A stretch of 64,000 nucleotides of DNA from Diacronema lutheri (taxonomy: Eukaryota; Haptophyta; Pavlovophyceae; Pavlovales; Pavlovaceae), in contig JAGTXO010000027.1 of the NCBI GenBank assembly GCA_019448385.1, forward strand, positions 372,001 to 436,000. The letters run 5' to 3'. The notes under the pieces were generated by a model that worked only from the letters and a program-made list of their open reading frames with translations, was not told where the DNA came from and made no database searches. The position numbers and the translations under genes are program-made. The first letter of the stretch is position 1. Each line of letters opens with the position of its first letter. Shown piece by piece: positions 8,336 to 20,509 of this stretch.

Positions 8336-11300
8336 CTAGATCTGCGTGCACGTCGTGCACGCCGTGTTGCTCTCGCAGAAGCCGAGCGTGCGGCTCGCGG
8401 TGATGCACGCCAGCCGCGCGCCCGGGCCGGTGATGAGCGCCGATGTCGCCGTGTCGAAGGCGACGTTACTTCTGAACGTGGAGACACCCGAGAGCTGCAC
8501 CGTGCCCGACACGCTCGCCGCGCCCATGACGGTGAGCGTGTTGGTACTCGCCGTCCACGTGAGCGCCGATCCGGCCGCGATGCCGTGCATGACGACCGTC
8601 CGGCCGTTGCTCGCGCTGCCGACGGTGAGCGTGTTCTGCACGCTCGTCGCGCCGCTCAGCGTGACCGCGCCAGTCACGCCGAGCGTGCTCGAGACGGTCG
8701 TCGCGGCGAGGCTCGAGCTACCCGTTACCGCGAGCCCGCCGTTCGCCGAGAGCACGCCCGCGACGCTCGCCGCGCCGCCAAGCGCGACGGCGCCCGTCAC
8801 CGCGGCCGTGCCGCCGACGGTGAGCGAATCGGCCGAATAGCGCAGGAAGCTGCTCGCGCTCGCGCCGTGCACGGTGAGGCGCACGCCCGCGCCGGACGCG
8901 CCGACGTCCACGTCGCCGCCCGTGATGGACGTTGCGCCGCCCGAGACGGCAAGGCCGAGCTGCGCGCGCAGCAGGCCGGAGACGGTCGCGGCGCCCGACA
9001 CGCTCGCGCTGCCAGTCACGGCGGCGGTGCCGACGACGCGGAATGTGTTCGACGCGGCGTTCCACTCGGCGTGGCTGCCGGCGAGCGTGCCGAAAAGGCG
9101 GAGCGTGTGGCCGCTCGCATCGGCGCCGGACGTGAGCGCGCCGTTCAGCTGGAGCGCGCCGCTCAGCGTCGCGCCGCCCATGGCGCTCAGCGCACCCGCG
9201 ACGTGCACCGCGCTGTCGAAGGCCGCGCCGCCCGTGACGGTGAGCGCGGCGTCCGCCGTGAGCGCGCCGGCCGCGAACGCGACGCTCGTCGTGTTGGTGC
9301 CAAAGACGCGCAGCTCCTGCGGCGCGCTCGCCGAGCCGACGGTCAGCGCGCCGCCAAGCACCGTCGCACCGCCGTGGAGACTCGCCGCGCCCGTCGCGCT
9401 CAGGCCGCCGTTGAGCGTCGTCGCGCCGGTCACGACGGCCGCGCCCGTGATTGTGTGCGTGCCTGTCACGGCCACCGACCCCGTGACGGCAAGCGCGTTT
9501 GTCGCGGACGTCCAGAGCAGCTGCGAGCCGCTCGACGCGCCGTGGAAGCGCACGTTGTGGCCCGCGCCGCTCGCGCCGACGGTGACGGCGCCGTTGGCCT
9601 GCACGGTGCCGACGAGCGCCGTCGCGCCCGTCACGGTGAGCGCGCCCGTCAGCGTCGTCGCGCCCGTCACGCTGAGCGGCGACGCGATCGACGTGGCCGT
9701 GGCGGTGACGGCGAGCGAGTTGGTCGCCGCCGTCCACCGCACCTGCCGCCCGCCCGTCGCGCCGTGCGCGACAAAATCAGCGCCGACGCCCGAGGCGCCG
9801 ACGGAGAGGAGCGCCGACGAGGTGAGCCCGCCGCTCACCTCGAGCGCGCCAAAGCTTGCGGTGCCGCCTGCGAGGGCGGTGCAAGAAGGCAGCGAATGGC
9901 GCGAGAACGGCGTGAGCGTGAGGCGAGGCGGAGTGGGCTGCAGCCGAGCGCACGCCCGTTGGCCACTGGTTCACCGCGGGCTGCGCGCTGCGCCTCGAGC
10001 ACAGCGAGGGCGAGGGCGCACCGCCTTGCCACCGAGCACAGCGAGGGCAAGGGCGCACCGCCTTCTTTGCGCACCGCCTTTCGCTGCGCGCCTCCGCGCC
10101 GCGCTCGGCAAGCGCGCAAAGAAGGAAAGGAAGGAGGGGGGGGTGGGGTGGGGGTGGGGATGGAACTTCGGTGCGCGGTGCGCGGTGCGCGTACCAACAT
10201 TGACGTTTGCGGTCGTTGTGATGTCACCCGTGGTGAGTAGCGTACCAGTTACGGTCACTGAGCCTGCGCGCGCGAGAAAGGAAGGGGGCGCGAAGCGCGA
10301 AGCGACAGCGCACGGGCGGTAGGGCGGGTGAGAGCCACTCGAGAGGAGCCACCGCAGCCCGGAGGCGGAAGGGCGGGTGAGAGCCGCACGAGAGGAGCCA
10401 CCGCAGCCCGGAGGCGGAAGGGCGGGTGAGAGCCGCACGAGAGGAGCCACCGCAGCCCGGAGGCGGTAGGGCGGGTGAGAGCCGCACGAGAGGAGCCACC
10501 GCAGCCCGGAGGCGGTAGGGCGGGTGAGAGCCGCACGAGAGGAGCCACCGCAGCCCGGAGGCGGTAGGGCGGGTGAGAGCCGCACGAGAGGAGCCACCGC
10601 AGCCCGGAGGCGGTAGGGCGGGTGAGAGCCACACGAGAAGAGCCACCGCAGCCCGGAGGCGGTAGGGCGGGTGAGAGCCGCACGAGAGGAGCCACCGCAG
10701 CCCGGAGGCGGTAGGGCGGGTGAGAGCCACTCGAGAGGAGCCACCGCAGCCCTGCACAGCGCAGCGTCATGCGCGCGCGCGAGCCGATCAGCGGCGCGCG
10801 TACCGGCGTTGGCGCCGACGCCGTAGACCTCGAGCGCGCCAAAGACCTTTTGCGTAGCGGCCACATGCAGCTCGGACACGTCGGACAGCCTGGCGGGCAC
10901 GCGAAAGCGGAATGCGGCCGCGGTCGCGCGCAGCACGCGTCGGCCAGGCGCACGTGCTGTGCGCGCGAGGCACGGGCCGGGCTCGAGGCGGCACGCATTC
11001 CACGCGCAGCAGGACGAGCGCGCGCGCGTGCTCGCTCGCAAGACGCACCACTCAACGTAGCGCGTCGAGCCGGGGACGGGCGTGCCATAGAAGCGCGCGT
11101 CCTGCGGGGTGCCCGGCGTGCCGACGTTGAAGCTGCACGGCGCCGCAGCGGTGGCGGAGGCGCGGCGCGGCGGCGCAGAGGAGCGGGGGCGCGGCGCGGA
11201 CGCGCGCGCGACACCGCGACGCGCGTCAGCACGCGCGGATGCTGCGCACCGCGGGCGCGGCGCAGGCGACCGCGGCGCCGCGCGCCGTGTTGCGGCCCAT

Positions 11301-14300
11301 TCGCGCGCGCGGCGCTGCGGTACGCACTCGCCCTCGACGACGAGGTCGTCATTGACGACGACCTCCCCAAAGATGGTCGTCGCGCCCTGGATCGAGACGG
11401 CGCTGCCAAACGCAGTGCTGCCATCGACCGAGAGCGTCGACGCGATCGACGTGGCGCCGGCCACGGCGAGCGTCGCGGCAAGCGTCGCCGCGCCGCTCAT
11501 GGCGACCGTCCCGTTGAGCGTGAGTGCGGCCGAGATGATCGCCGTGGACGTTGAGACCGAGAGCGACGTGCCGCTCACGCTGATCGTGGGGGAGGCGAGC
11601 GTTGTCGACGGCGCGGCGAGCGCGATGGTCTGGCTCGCGGCCACCTGCAGCGCGCGGCCGTTGAGCGAGAGCGTGCTCGCGCCCTCGTCCCACGCGAGGT
11701 ATGAGCCGGGCTCGCCGCCGTAGAAGGTCACGTCGTGGCCCAAGTCGTCGACGCCGACGGTGAGCGGGCCACGCAGCGCCGCGCCGGCCGAGAGCGTCGC
11801 GGCGCCCGTCACCGCGAGCGTGCCACCGACAGTGACGGCGCTTGCGAGGAGGGCGGCCGAGGTGACGGTCACGCCGCCCGTCACGAAGAGCGTCGAGCCC
11901 GAGAAGGCGAGCGAGTTGCCGCCCGAGCCAAAGATGGTGAGCGACGAAGCGCTCGAAGCGGAGCCGAGCGTGAGCGCGCCCGTTACGACCGCCTGCCCGG
12001 CGAGCGCCAGGTTGCCCGTGAGCGTCGTCGCGCCCGTCACGCTGAGCGAGCCGCCGACCGACAGCGCGTTGCTCAACGACGCCGGCTGCGAGACGAGGAG
12101 CCTACCGCGGATGTCGAGCGTGTTGACGTCCTCGTCCCAGAGCAGGTAGCTGCCGGCCGTGCCGCCGTACAGCCGCACGTCGTGGCCCACGTCGTTCGCG
12201 CCGACGGTGAGCGCGCCCGTGAGCTGCACCGCGCCCGTCACGCTCGCCGCGCCTGTGATCGACATTGCGCCCGAGACGGCGAGCGGCCCGGCCACGCTCG
12301 TGCTCGGCGCCGTGAGCTCGATGCTCGCCGCGTTGACGGCGAGCGTGTTGGACGAGGCGACCCAGCGCAGCTGGCTGCCCGCGCTCGCGCCAAAGGCGCG
12401 CAGGCCCTGGCCCGCGCCGTTCGTGCCGACGGTGAGCTCGCCGCCGAGCGCGAGCGCGCCGCCGACCGTTGCCGCGCCGACCACGCCGAGCGTGCTCGAG
12501 AGCGTCGTCGCGCCCGTCGCCGAAAGCGTGCCGACGAGCGCCGTGTTGCCCGTCACGCTCAGCGCGCCCGTCAGCGCGGTCGCGCCCGTCACCGCGACCG
12601 AGCCGGCGACGGCGAGCGAGTTGGTCGAGCCCGTCCACAAGAGCGCCGAGCCTGCGCCCGAGCCGAATGCGCGCAGCGTCTGGCCCGAGCCGGACGCGCC
12701 GACGGTGAGCGCGCCGCCGACGGCGAGCGTGCCCGAGATGGACGCCGCGCCGGTAAGCGTCGTCGCGCCAACGACCGCGAGCGGCGCGCTGAGCGTGAGC
12801 GACGCGGCCGTGAGCGTTGCGGCGCCCGTGGCCGCGAGCGCGAACGCGCCCGCGCTGACGGAGGCGGTGGGCGCAGAGACGGTGAGCGCACCCGTCAGCG
12901 CGGTCGCACCGTTCACGGTGAGCGTCGTGCCCTGCCAGCGCACGAGGCTGCCCGTGGACGAGCCGTGCACGGTGAGGGTCTGGCCCGTACCAGCCTGACC
13001 GATCGTCGTGGCACCGAAGAGGCTCGTCGCGCCGCTCACCGAGAGGGTGCTGCCGATGGTCACCGTCGATGAGAGCGTCGTCGCGGCCGAGACGCTCGCG
13101 GGGCCCGTCACTCGCAGCGTGCCCGCGAGCGCGAGCCTGTTGTTGCCCGCGTCCCACAGGGCCGACGAGCCCGCCGCCGCGCCGTAAAAGGCCGCGTTAA
13201 TCGACTCGCCGCCCGCCGGGTTGCCCACGGCCACGTTCGCGTGGAAGGTCGCACCGCCGTCAAAGGTGGCCGCGCCGTCGACGTTGAGCGCGCCACCGAG
13301 CGCGAGCGTGCCACCGACTGCCGCGCCGCCGCTCACCTCGAGGCCGCCCACAACGTCGAGCACGTTGTTGGACCACGCGGCAAACGAGCCGGCGCTCGAG
13401 CCGAAAAGTGTCACGTCTCGCCCAGCGCCGTTGGCGCCGACGGTCAGCGCGCCGCTGAGCGCGGTTGCGCCGCCGACGGCGAGCGTCGCGGTGAGCGTCG
13501 TCGCGCCCGTCACGCCGAGCGAGCCGCCCAGCTGCGTGGCGCCGGTGAGCTCGGCAGGGCCCTGGACGAGGAGCCTACCGCGGATGTCGAGCGTGTTGAC
13601 GTCCTCGTCCCAGAGCAGGTAGCTGCCAGCCGTGCCGCCGTACAGCCGCACGTCGTGGCCAACGTCGTTCGCGCCGACGGTGAGCGCGCCCGTGAGCTGC
13701 ACCGCGCCCGTCACGCTCGCCGCGCCTGTGATCGACATTGCGCCCGAGACGGCGAGCGGCCCGGCCACGCTCGTGCTCGGCGCCGTGAGCTCGATGCTCG
13801 CCGCGTTGACGGCCAGCGTGTTGGACGAGGCGACCCAGCGCAGCTGGCTGCCCGCGCTCGCGCCAAAGGCGCGCAGGCCCTGGCCCGCGCCGTTCGTGCC
13901 GACGGTGAGCTCGCCGCCGAGCGCGAGCGCGCCGCCGACCGTTGCCGCGCCGACCACGCCGAGCGTGCTCGAGAGCGTCGTCGCGCCCGTCGCCGAAAGC
14001 GTGCCGACGAGCGCCGTGTTGCCCGTCACGCTCAGCGCGCCCGTCAGCGCGGTCGCGCCCGTCACCGCGACCGAGCCGGCAACGGCGAGCCGGTTCGTGC
14101 CAGCGGTCCATTGAAGAGCTGAGCCCTGCGCGGCGCCATAGACAAGCACGTTGGTGCCGGCCGCAGCGGTGCCGACGGTGAGCGCGCCGCCGACGGCGAG
14201 CGTGCCGCCAAGCGTCGCAGCGCCGCTCACGCCGAGCGTGCCCGCGACCGCGAGCGGCGCGGTTAGCGCCACCGACGATCCCGTGACGCTGAGCGTGCCG

Positions 14301-17300
14301 CTCACGGCGAGGTCGCCCGTCAGGCCGACCGCGCCGCGCAGGTCCGCTGCGCCGCGCAGGGTGAGCGTGTCCGATGCGAAGCGGACGAAGCTGCCTGCGC
14401 TCGCGCCGTGCAGCAGCGTCGCGTGGCCGCTCCCCGAGCTGCCAACGGTGAGCGCGCCGTTGGCGACGGTGGCGCCCGTCACCGACACGCCGCCGCGCGC
14501 GCTAAGCGCGCCGTCTACCGTCGCGCCGCTGGCGAGGCGCACGGCGCCGCTCGCGTCAAGGCTGCCCGTCAGCTGCAGCGAGCCCGACGCGCCGTCCCAT
14601 TTGAGCGCGGAGCCGGCGGGCGAGCCCCACAGCGTCACGTCGACGCCGACGCCGGTCGAGTTGCCCGCCGTCAGCGCGGCGTGCAGCGCGACCGGCCCGC
14701 TGAACGAGGCGGCGCCGCTCACGCCGAGCGCACCGCCGATCGACGCGCCCTTGGCCATCGCCACGGCCTCGCCGGCGCTGAGCGCGCCCTCGACGTGGAG
14801 CACGTCGGCCGCCCACGATACATGCGAGCCGGCGGATGCGCCCCAGAGCCGCACAGCCTCACCGGCGGCCGAGGCGCCGACGGTGAGCGGCGCGCGCACC
14901 GCCGTGGCGGCGCCGACGAGCAGCTGGCCCATGGGTGTCACCTCGAGCGCGCTGCCGCCGCCGGCGCCAAGCAGCCGAATCGCACCACCGCCCGCACGGC
15001 CTGTGCCCGGCCGGAGAATGACGGAACCGCCGGCGAGCGCGTCCACGTCGGCGGGCGCGTTGGCCGCCTCCGAGCCGCCGACGATCTCGACGGCGCCCGC
15101 GGCGACCGTGCCGGCAGCTGCGCCCGTCAGCGTGTCGGCCGCCGACGTCTGCCCGCGGATGACGAGTGCGGGCGCGGCCGTCGCGGCCGTCGCGCCGACC
15201 GCGCCCGACGGCGGCAGGCCAATGGTCGCTCCGCCCGCCGCCGAGCCGAGCTGCACAAGCCCCGACGCGGGCGCGAGAAGCAGGCCGCCCGCGGCCGTGC
15301 GCAGCGCGGCAGCCGCGCTGGCGGTGCCGCCGCCCGACAGCCACAACCCGTCCGTCGCGCTCGCGTCGAGCCGGCTCGCGCGCAGCCGCAGCGCGCCGCC
15401 GGCGCTCGCGGCGAGCGCATCGAGCTGCGACGCGACGATCGTGCCGTCGGTGCCGAGCGCGATGCCGCCCGAGCCCATCGCGAGCGGCACGTTCAGCACG
15501 GCCCGGCCGCGCGTGAAATCGGCGATGAGCTCGTCCGCGCCCGCTGTGCCGTTGCCCGGCGGCGCGGTCAGCCGGAGGAGCGGGTCAGACGAGTCGGCGG
15601 CTGCACCGCCCGCACCGGCGCGCACGACGACCGAGCCGCCCGAGCCGCCCGGGTCGGGCGCGTCGCCGCCCGAGATGATGACGATGCCGCCGGCGAGTGC
15701 AAACGAGCCGTCGGCGCGCTGGCCGGCGATGCGCAGCGTGCCGCCGTCGGACGAGCCGTCGCTGATCGGCGTGCGCGCGAGCACGAACGGCCGCGCGTCC
15801 GCGCCCGAGCCGAGGTGCACCGTCGAGTCGGCGGAGCGAAGGGTGAGCGCGCTTGCCGTCGTGCGCACGCGGCCCGAGCCGACGAGCGCGACGCCGCCGC
15901 CGTTGCCCATCGAGAGGGCAAGGTCCGCCTCGGCGCCGATTTGCGTTGCGCCCGCCGCAACGAGCGCCGCGCTCGGCGCGAGCACAGCCGCGAGGATTGC
16001 CGACGACGCCGAGAGGGTGCGCGCGGACACGCCTTCGGAGAGCACGGCGCTCGTCGCGCCAAGCGAGCCGCCCGCGCTGATGTCACCGCCGACGGCGAGA
16101 GCCTCGGTGATGGCGACCGAGTCAGCGGCCGTCGAGCCGCCCGCCGCAAAGAGCTCAAGCGCGAGCGCGCCGCTTGGGTCGAGCAGCCGGCGGCCACCGA
16201 GCGTGAGGTCACCGCCAACCGAGAGCGCGCCCGTCGCGCGCAGCGGGCCGCCAACCGTGACCGTGCCGGCGGACGCGTCGGCCTCGAGCAGGACGTCGCC
16301 GTCCTGCAGCCGCCGGCCGCGGCGCGACGGGATCGTTGCGCCGCTCGCGTACACGGCGAGGCCCGAGACGACGCCGAGCTGCTCTACCGTCGCGCTCGTC
16401 GCGACCTCGATCGTAGAGACGACGACGGCAGAACCCGCGTCGCCCTCGAGCGACGTGACGCCGACGAGCCGCGCGTTGCGCAGCACCGCGTTGCCCAGCT
16501 CGAAGCCAGCAACGTCCAGGTTGGCCGCGAGCGCCGCCGCGGACAACGTGCCGCCGGTCGGCAACTGGAGCGAGCCCGCCTGCAGCCGCACGCCCTCGAC
16601 GAGCACACCGCCATCGTCCGCGCTGATCGTCAGGTCGCCCGCGCTCTGCCTGCGCACGGTCGCGCCCGCGTCACCCGCGCCGTCGAGAACGATCGCACCG
16701 CGCGAGACGAGCGACTGGAAAGCGCCCGCCGCGCGCGCCGTCGCGCCGATCGGCGCGCCGTCGATGGAGCCGCCGACGATGGCCGCGGCCGTAAGCGCAA
16801 AGCCGCGCGCGTCGAGGTCGGCGGCGAGGCCCACGTCGAGCCGCAGCGTGCTCGCGCCGAGCTCGGTGAAGTTGCCGGCCGCGGCGGCCATCGCGCCGAT
16901 GCGCACGCCGTCGAGCGCGCCGCCGCGCAGCGTCGCGCCGCTCACCGTCGCCGCGGACGCGTCGACGTCGCCGGCGAGCGTGGCTGCGCGCAGCATGGAG
17001 AAGGCGGCGGGCGCTCGCTCGCTCGCGCCGATCGTGCAGCCGTCGAGCGCGCCACCGCGCAGCGCCGCGCCGCGCACGGTCGCGGCGGACGCGTTGATCA
17101 TGCCGACGAGCGCCGCGGTCGCGAGTGACGTGAGGCCGAAGAGCGTGCCGTCGCTCAGCCCGACGCCTGAGCCGTCGTCGAGCTCGAGCGACGTGAGCCC
17201 CTTGATCGTCGAACCGCGCACGACGAGGCCTTCAATCTGCACGCCCGCGCCGCCCGTCGTGCGGATGACAAAGGGCGGCGGTGCGGGCGGCGGCGCGTTG

Positions 17301-20300
17301 AGGCCAAGGCCCGAGCCGGGCTCCGGTATCGGATCGTGCACGAGCTCCGCTCCAAAGGCGTGCAGCGTGAGCGAGCCGCGCGCTGAGACCTCGCCCGTCG
17401 CGGCCACGACGCGCAGCCCGTTCACGTCGACGGCCGAGCCGGCGGCGGCGCTCGACACGCGCAGGTCGCCCGCGGCGGCGACGAGCGTCGCGGCGTCGTC
17501 GCCATCGCCGCCGAGCAGCTGGAAGCGGGCGCGCGCGATGATGGTCTCGAGCCCGTAGAGCGTCGGGCCGTCGAAGGACGCCTGGCCGACGTTCACCCGG
17601 TCGTCCTTGCCGTTGAGCGAGAGCGTCGCGTTCTCCGCCACGTACGACTCGCCGCCCTTGAGCTCGAGGTCGCCCTGCACGACGAACTTGCCCTGCAGCT
17701 CCATGAAGCCAAAAATCTTGAGCGACGGCTCTTCCTCCGCCGACGCCGAGCCGTCCTGCAGCCGCCGCCGTCGCCGCCGGCCGGCCTGCGCGGGCGGCGC
17801 GAATGCGAGCACGGGCGTGCCATCGCCGTGCGAGATGACAAGGTCGCCCGCCTCGCCGCTCGCGCCGGCGGTGTGCGCGATCTGCCACTTGGCCGTCGAC
17901 GCGTTGCCGCCGTTGGTCGCGTGCAGCACGAGCGCCGCTTTCTGCGGGCCGAGCACGTCGACGGACGCAAAGCCCGTCTCGGAGGTGGCCCTCACGCTCA
18001 CGGACGCGCGCTCGGCGCCCGAGACGGCGAGGCTGCCCGCGCCGACGGTCGCGCCCGCAGCGAAGGTGGCGGGCGCGGCGAAGCTGGCGACGCCCTGCGC
18101 GAGCAGCTCGCCCGCGACCGTCGTGCTGCCGCCGCCCGCGCCGCCGAGCACGACGCCGAGCGCCTCGCCCGCGCGGAGCGGCGCATCCGCCGGCCCGGCC
18201 GTACCGTCGAGCCCGCCCTCGAGCGAGCCGACGCACGCGCCGTTGAAGATGCGCACCGACGAGGAGGCGCGGCCGACGATGACCGCGCCGGACGTGGCCG
18301 TGCCCTCGCCCGCACCGTCGCCGCCATCGAGCGTGAGCGCGCCGCCCGCGCCCGCGCCGCCCGCGTCGCCGCCGCGCAGCGCGAGCGTGCCGCCGATCGC
18401 CGCGCCCGCGCTCGGCTGCGCGAGGAGCTCGGTGCGCTGCGGCGTCAGGCTGGCCGCGCCGCTCGCGATCCGCACCGAGTCGACGGTCCTCTGCACGGTG
18501 AGCGCGCCGCCGACGAGCGAGAGCGCCTCTGCCGCACCGCCAAGCCCAATTGGGCCGCTGCCCGCCGCCGCGAAGATGCCGCCGTCGCGCAGGCTGAGCC
18601 CGCCCGCGCGCACGCCGTCCGCGCGCGAGAGGACGAGCGGGTACTCGTACCCGCCGCCCGCGGCCTGGATGCCGAGCGCGATGACCGACGAGCGCGCGGC
18701 GAGCTGGTCCGTGAACAGCGCCGGCGTCGTGAGCGAGAAGTCGTCGCCGACGACCACGTCACCACCCGCCTCGATGGGCGCGCAGCCGGTCTCGTTGCAT
18801 CCGGGCAGCAGCACCAGCGGTCGGCCCGCGCCTGACGCGAGCGCGAGCGGGTGGCCGTCGGGCGCGCCGATCGCCGCGGCGACGATCGCGTCGGCGCGCA
18901 GCACCGCGTCCGAGTCGGCCACGCCGGCCGCGATTGCCGCCGCGTCGAGCGAGCTGCTCGACGAGCTTACGGTCGCGGCCGAGCCGACGGGCCGGAGGAG
19001 GATGCCGCCGTCGAGCAGCACCGCGCGCGAGCCGGGCAGCAGCCGGATCGCCGCATCGTCGCCCGACGTGACGGTCAGCACCGAGCCCGAGCCGATGGTC
19101 GACGCCGTGATCCCCGCGCCGGATCCCTTGAGGACCAGGTCGCCGCTCGCCACTTGCACGCTGCCGCCGGAGCCCGGCTCGAGGGAGACGTGCGCGCCGT
19201 CCGAGACCGCCTGCAGCGTCAGGCTGTCGCCGTCGGCGGCGGGCTGTAGGGTTGACGAGCGGATGAGGCCGTCGACGGTGAGCGATGTCATCACCTCGAC
19301 GAAACCGCCGCCCGCTGGCGCGAGCACAATCGATGCGTCCGTGCCGGCCTCGCTGCCGGACGCGAGCGTGAGCGGCCCAGAGAGGCTGGACAGCCTTGGC
19401 GTGTTGAGGAACTGCACCGTCTTGACCGCGGCCGTCTCGAAGCCGCCGCCCGGGATGGGCGTGAGCCCGAAGATAGACTCGACGGCGAGCGCGCCGAAGA
19501 CGACAAGCAGCACGTCGTTTAGCAGCAGCAGCAGGACCATCGCGCAGACAACCAGGCCGCACCCGCGCGGCGCGCCGCCGGCCGCAAAGTCGCCGCCAAA
19601 CAGCGTGGCACCCAGCCCGCCGCGCGCGCCCGGCGCGCCGGCCAGCGCGCCGCCGCCGCCGGAGAGCTGCGGTCGCACAAGCTGGGCGCTCGGGCCTTGC
19701 AACGCCCCATATTCGCCCGCCGCCGCGTCACCGTTCATCGACGTGGGCGTGATCGTGCCGCGCCCGCCGCGCGCACAGCCGCCCGCTGCGCCGCTACCGC
19801 CGCCGCCGCCGTCAGCGATGCCGTCCGCGCCGCCGGTCCCGGCCGAGCGGAAGCCGCGCGCGCCACGCGGCGCAGCGCCCTGCTGGTATGCGTCGCCTTC
19901 GATGCCGCCGCCGCCCGAGCGGAAGCCGCGTGCGCCGCGCGGCGGTCCTTGCGCGCCCGCCGGCATCTCGGTCGGCGCGACCGCGTCGACTTGCTTAAAG
20001 CCGCGCGCCTGCCGGCCCTGCAGCGGCGCGGAAGCGCCGCTCGGCCCTGCGCCGCCCGCGCCGCCACGAAAGCCGCGCGCGCCCGCGCCACCGCGCGGCA
20101 CGGGCGCGGCCGTAGCCGCGCCGCCAGCTGGCGGCTCGGCGGCCGTGCCGCCCGCGGCCGTCTCGACCGCCGCGCCCAAGCAGCCGTCGGCGCCGCGGCT
20201 GGGCGAGCGGTAGCGGCTGCCGCCGCGCGCAAGCGGCGCACCGCCATCGGCCGGCGTGGGCGCGGCAGGCGGACTTTCCTCCCCGCCCGGCGAGTTGGAG

Positions 20301-20329
20301 CGGTAGCGCTGCCCGCCGCGCGCGGCCAT
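8336..20329 (-). CDS. Giant repetitive membrane-anchored protein, 3,590 residues
   Basis: Five exons (20329-11328, 11132-11049, 10889-10804, 10263-10195, 9867-8336) join in frame with GT/AG introns and total 3,590 residues. Residues 1-255 are Gly/Ala/Arg-rich with recurrent ARGFRS and RYRSPS motifs. Residues about 259-283 (LVVCAMVLLLLLNDVLLVVF) form one membrane span, so type II topology with a huge outside part is likely. The rest is beta-prone: first degenerate LxGDVxASxATVSG-type units, then about 25 or more units of 55-65 residues with VTGATTLTGALSVTG and LTVGxxGxGxxVxxxG, AGSxxxW, NxLxVxG. Exons 2 and 3 rebuild such a unit across two introns, which supports the splicing. The extreme C-terminus has four Cys (ITASRTLGFCESNTACTTC). 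Such repeats recall phage tail fibres and algal surface proteins; role unknown, adhesion or cell cover is a guess. Confidence 0.8.
10321..10755. repeat. 49-bp minisatellite, about 9 copies
   Basis: AGGGCGGGTGAGAGCC recurs every 49 bp from 10321 to 10713 with few changes. It lies in the third intron (10264-10803) of the giant gene. 49 is not a multiple of three, which agrees with a noncoding place. Confidence 0.9.
12092..12616. repeat. Internal segmental duplication, copy 1 (giant gene)
   Basis: About 525 bp match 13566-14090 in the same direction, offset 1,474 bp, with only a few mismatches seen. Neighbouring units are far more diverged, so the event is recent or the copies are kept alike by gene conversion. 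It encodes about 175 residues, roughly three repeat units. Confidence 0.88.
13566..14090. repeat. Internal segmental duplication, copy 2 (giant gene)
   Basis: Partner of 12092-12616. Both copies begin at GACGAGGAGCCTACCGCGGA and lose similarity just after CACCGCGACCGAGCCGGC. Confidence 0.88.
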
Positions 20330-20509
20330 CTCCCGCGCGGAGAGCGAAACGACGACGGCAACTTTTTACTTGTTCTTACTTATTACGTATGGGGGTATTC
20401 TATTTTTTAAAAAGACGACATTGGTGGCTACTCGATTCCCCCGCAGCTGGTGCTGACCCCGCTGTCCTGACGTAAGCGCCGTTAGTATTTTTTAAAAAGG
20501 ACGCGCGCG
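20330..20509. other. AT-rich spacer
   Basis: This holds the 5' side of the giant gene and the 3' side of the oxygenase gene. TATTTTTTAAAAAG occurs twice, near 20401 and 20489. TATGGGGGTATTC near 20389 resembles the reverse of GTATTATCCCCATAC seen at 4231 and 5450. No gene is visible. Confidence 0.5.

Noticed and set aside
10321-10755. The 49-bp array as a CRISPR array
   Set aside because: Units are contiguous without variable spacers, in a eukaryotic intron.
11349-17558. Long plus-strand frames antisense to the giant gene
   Set aside because: They mirror the repeat structure of the minus-strand protein, which has the membrane span, matching splice sites and family-like units.
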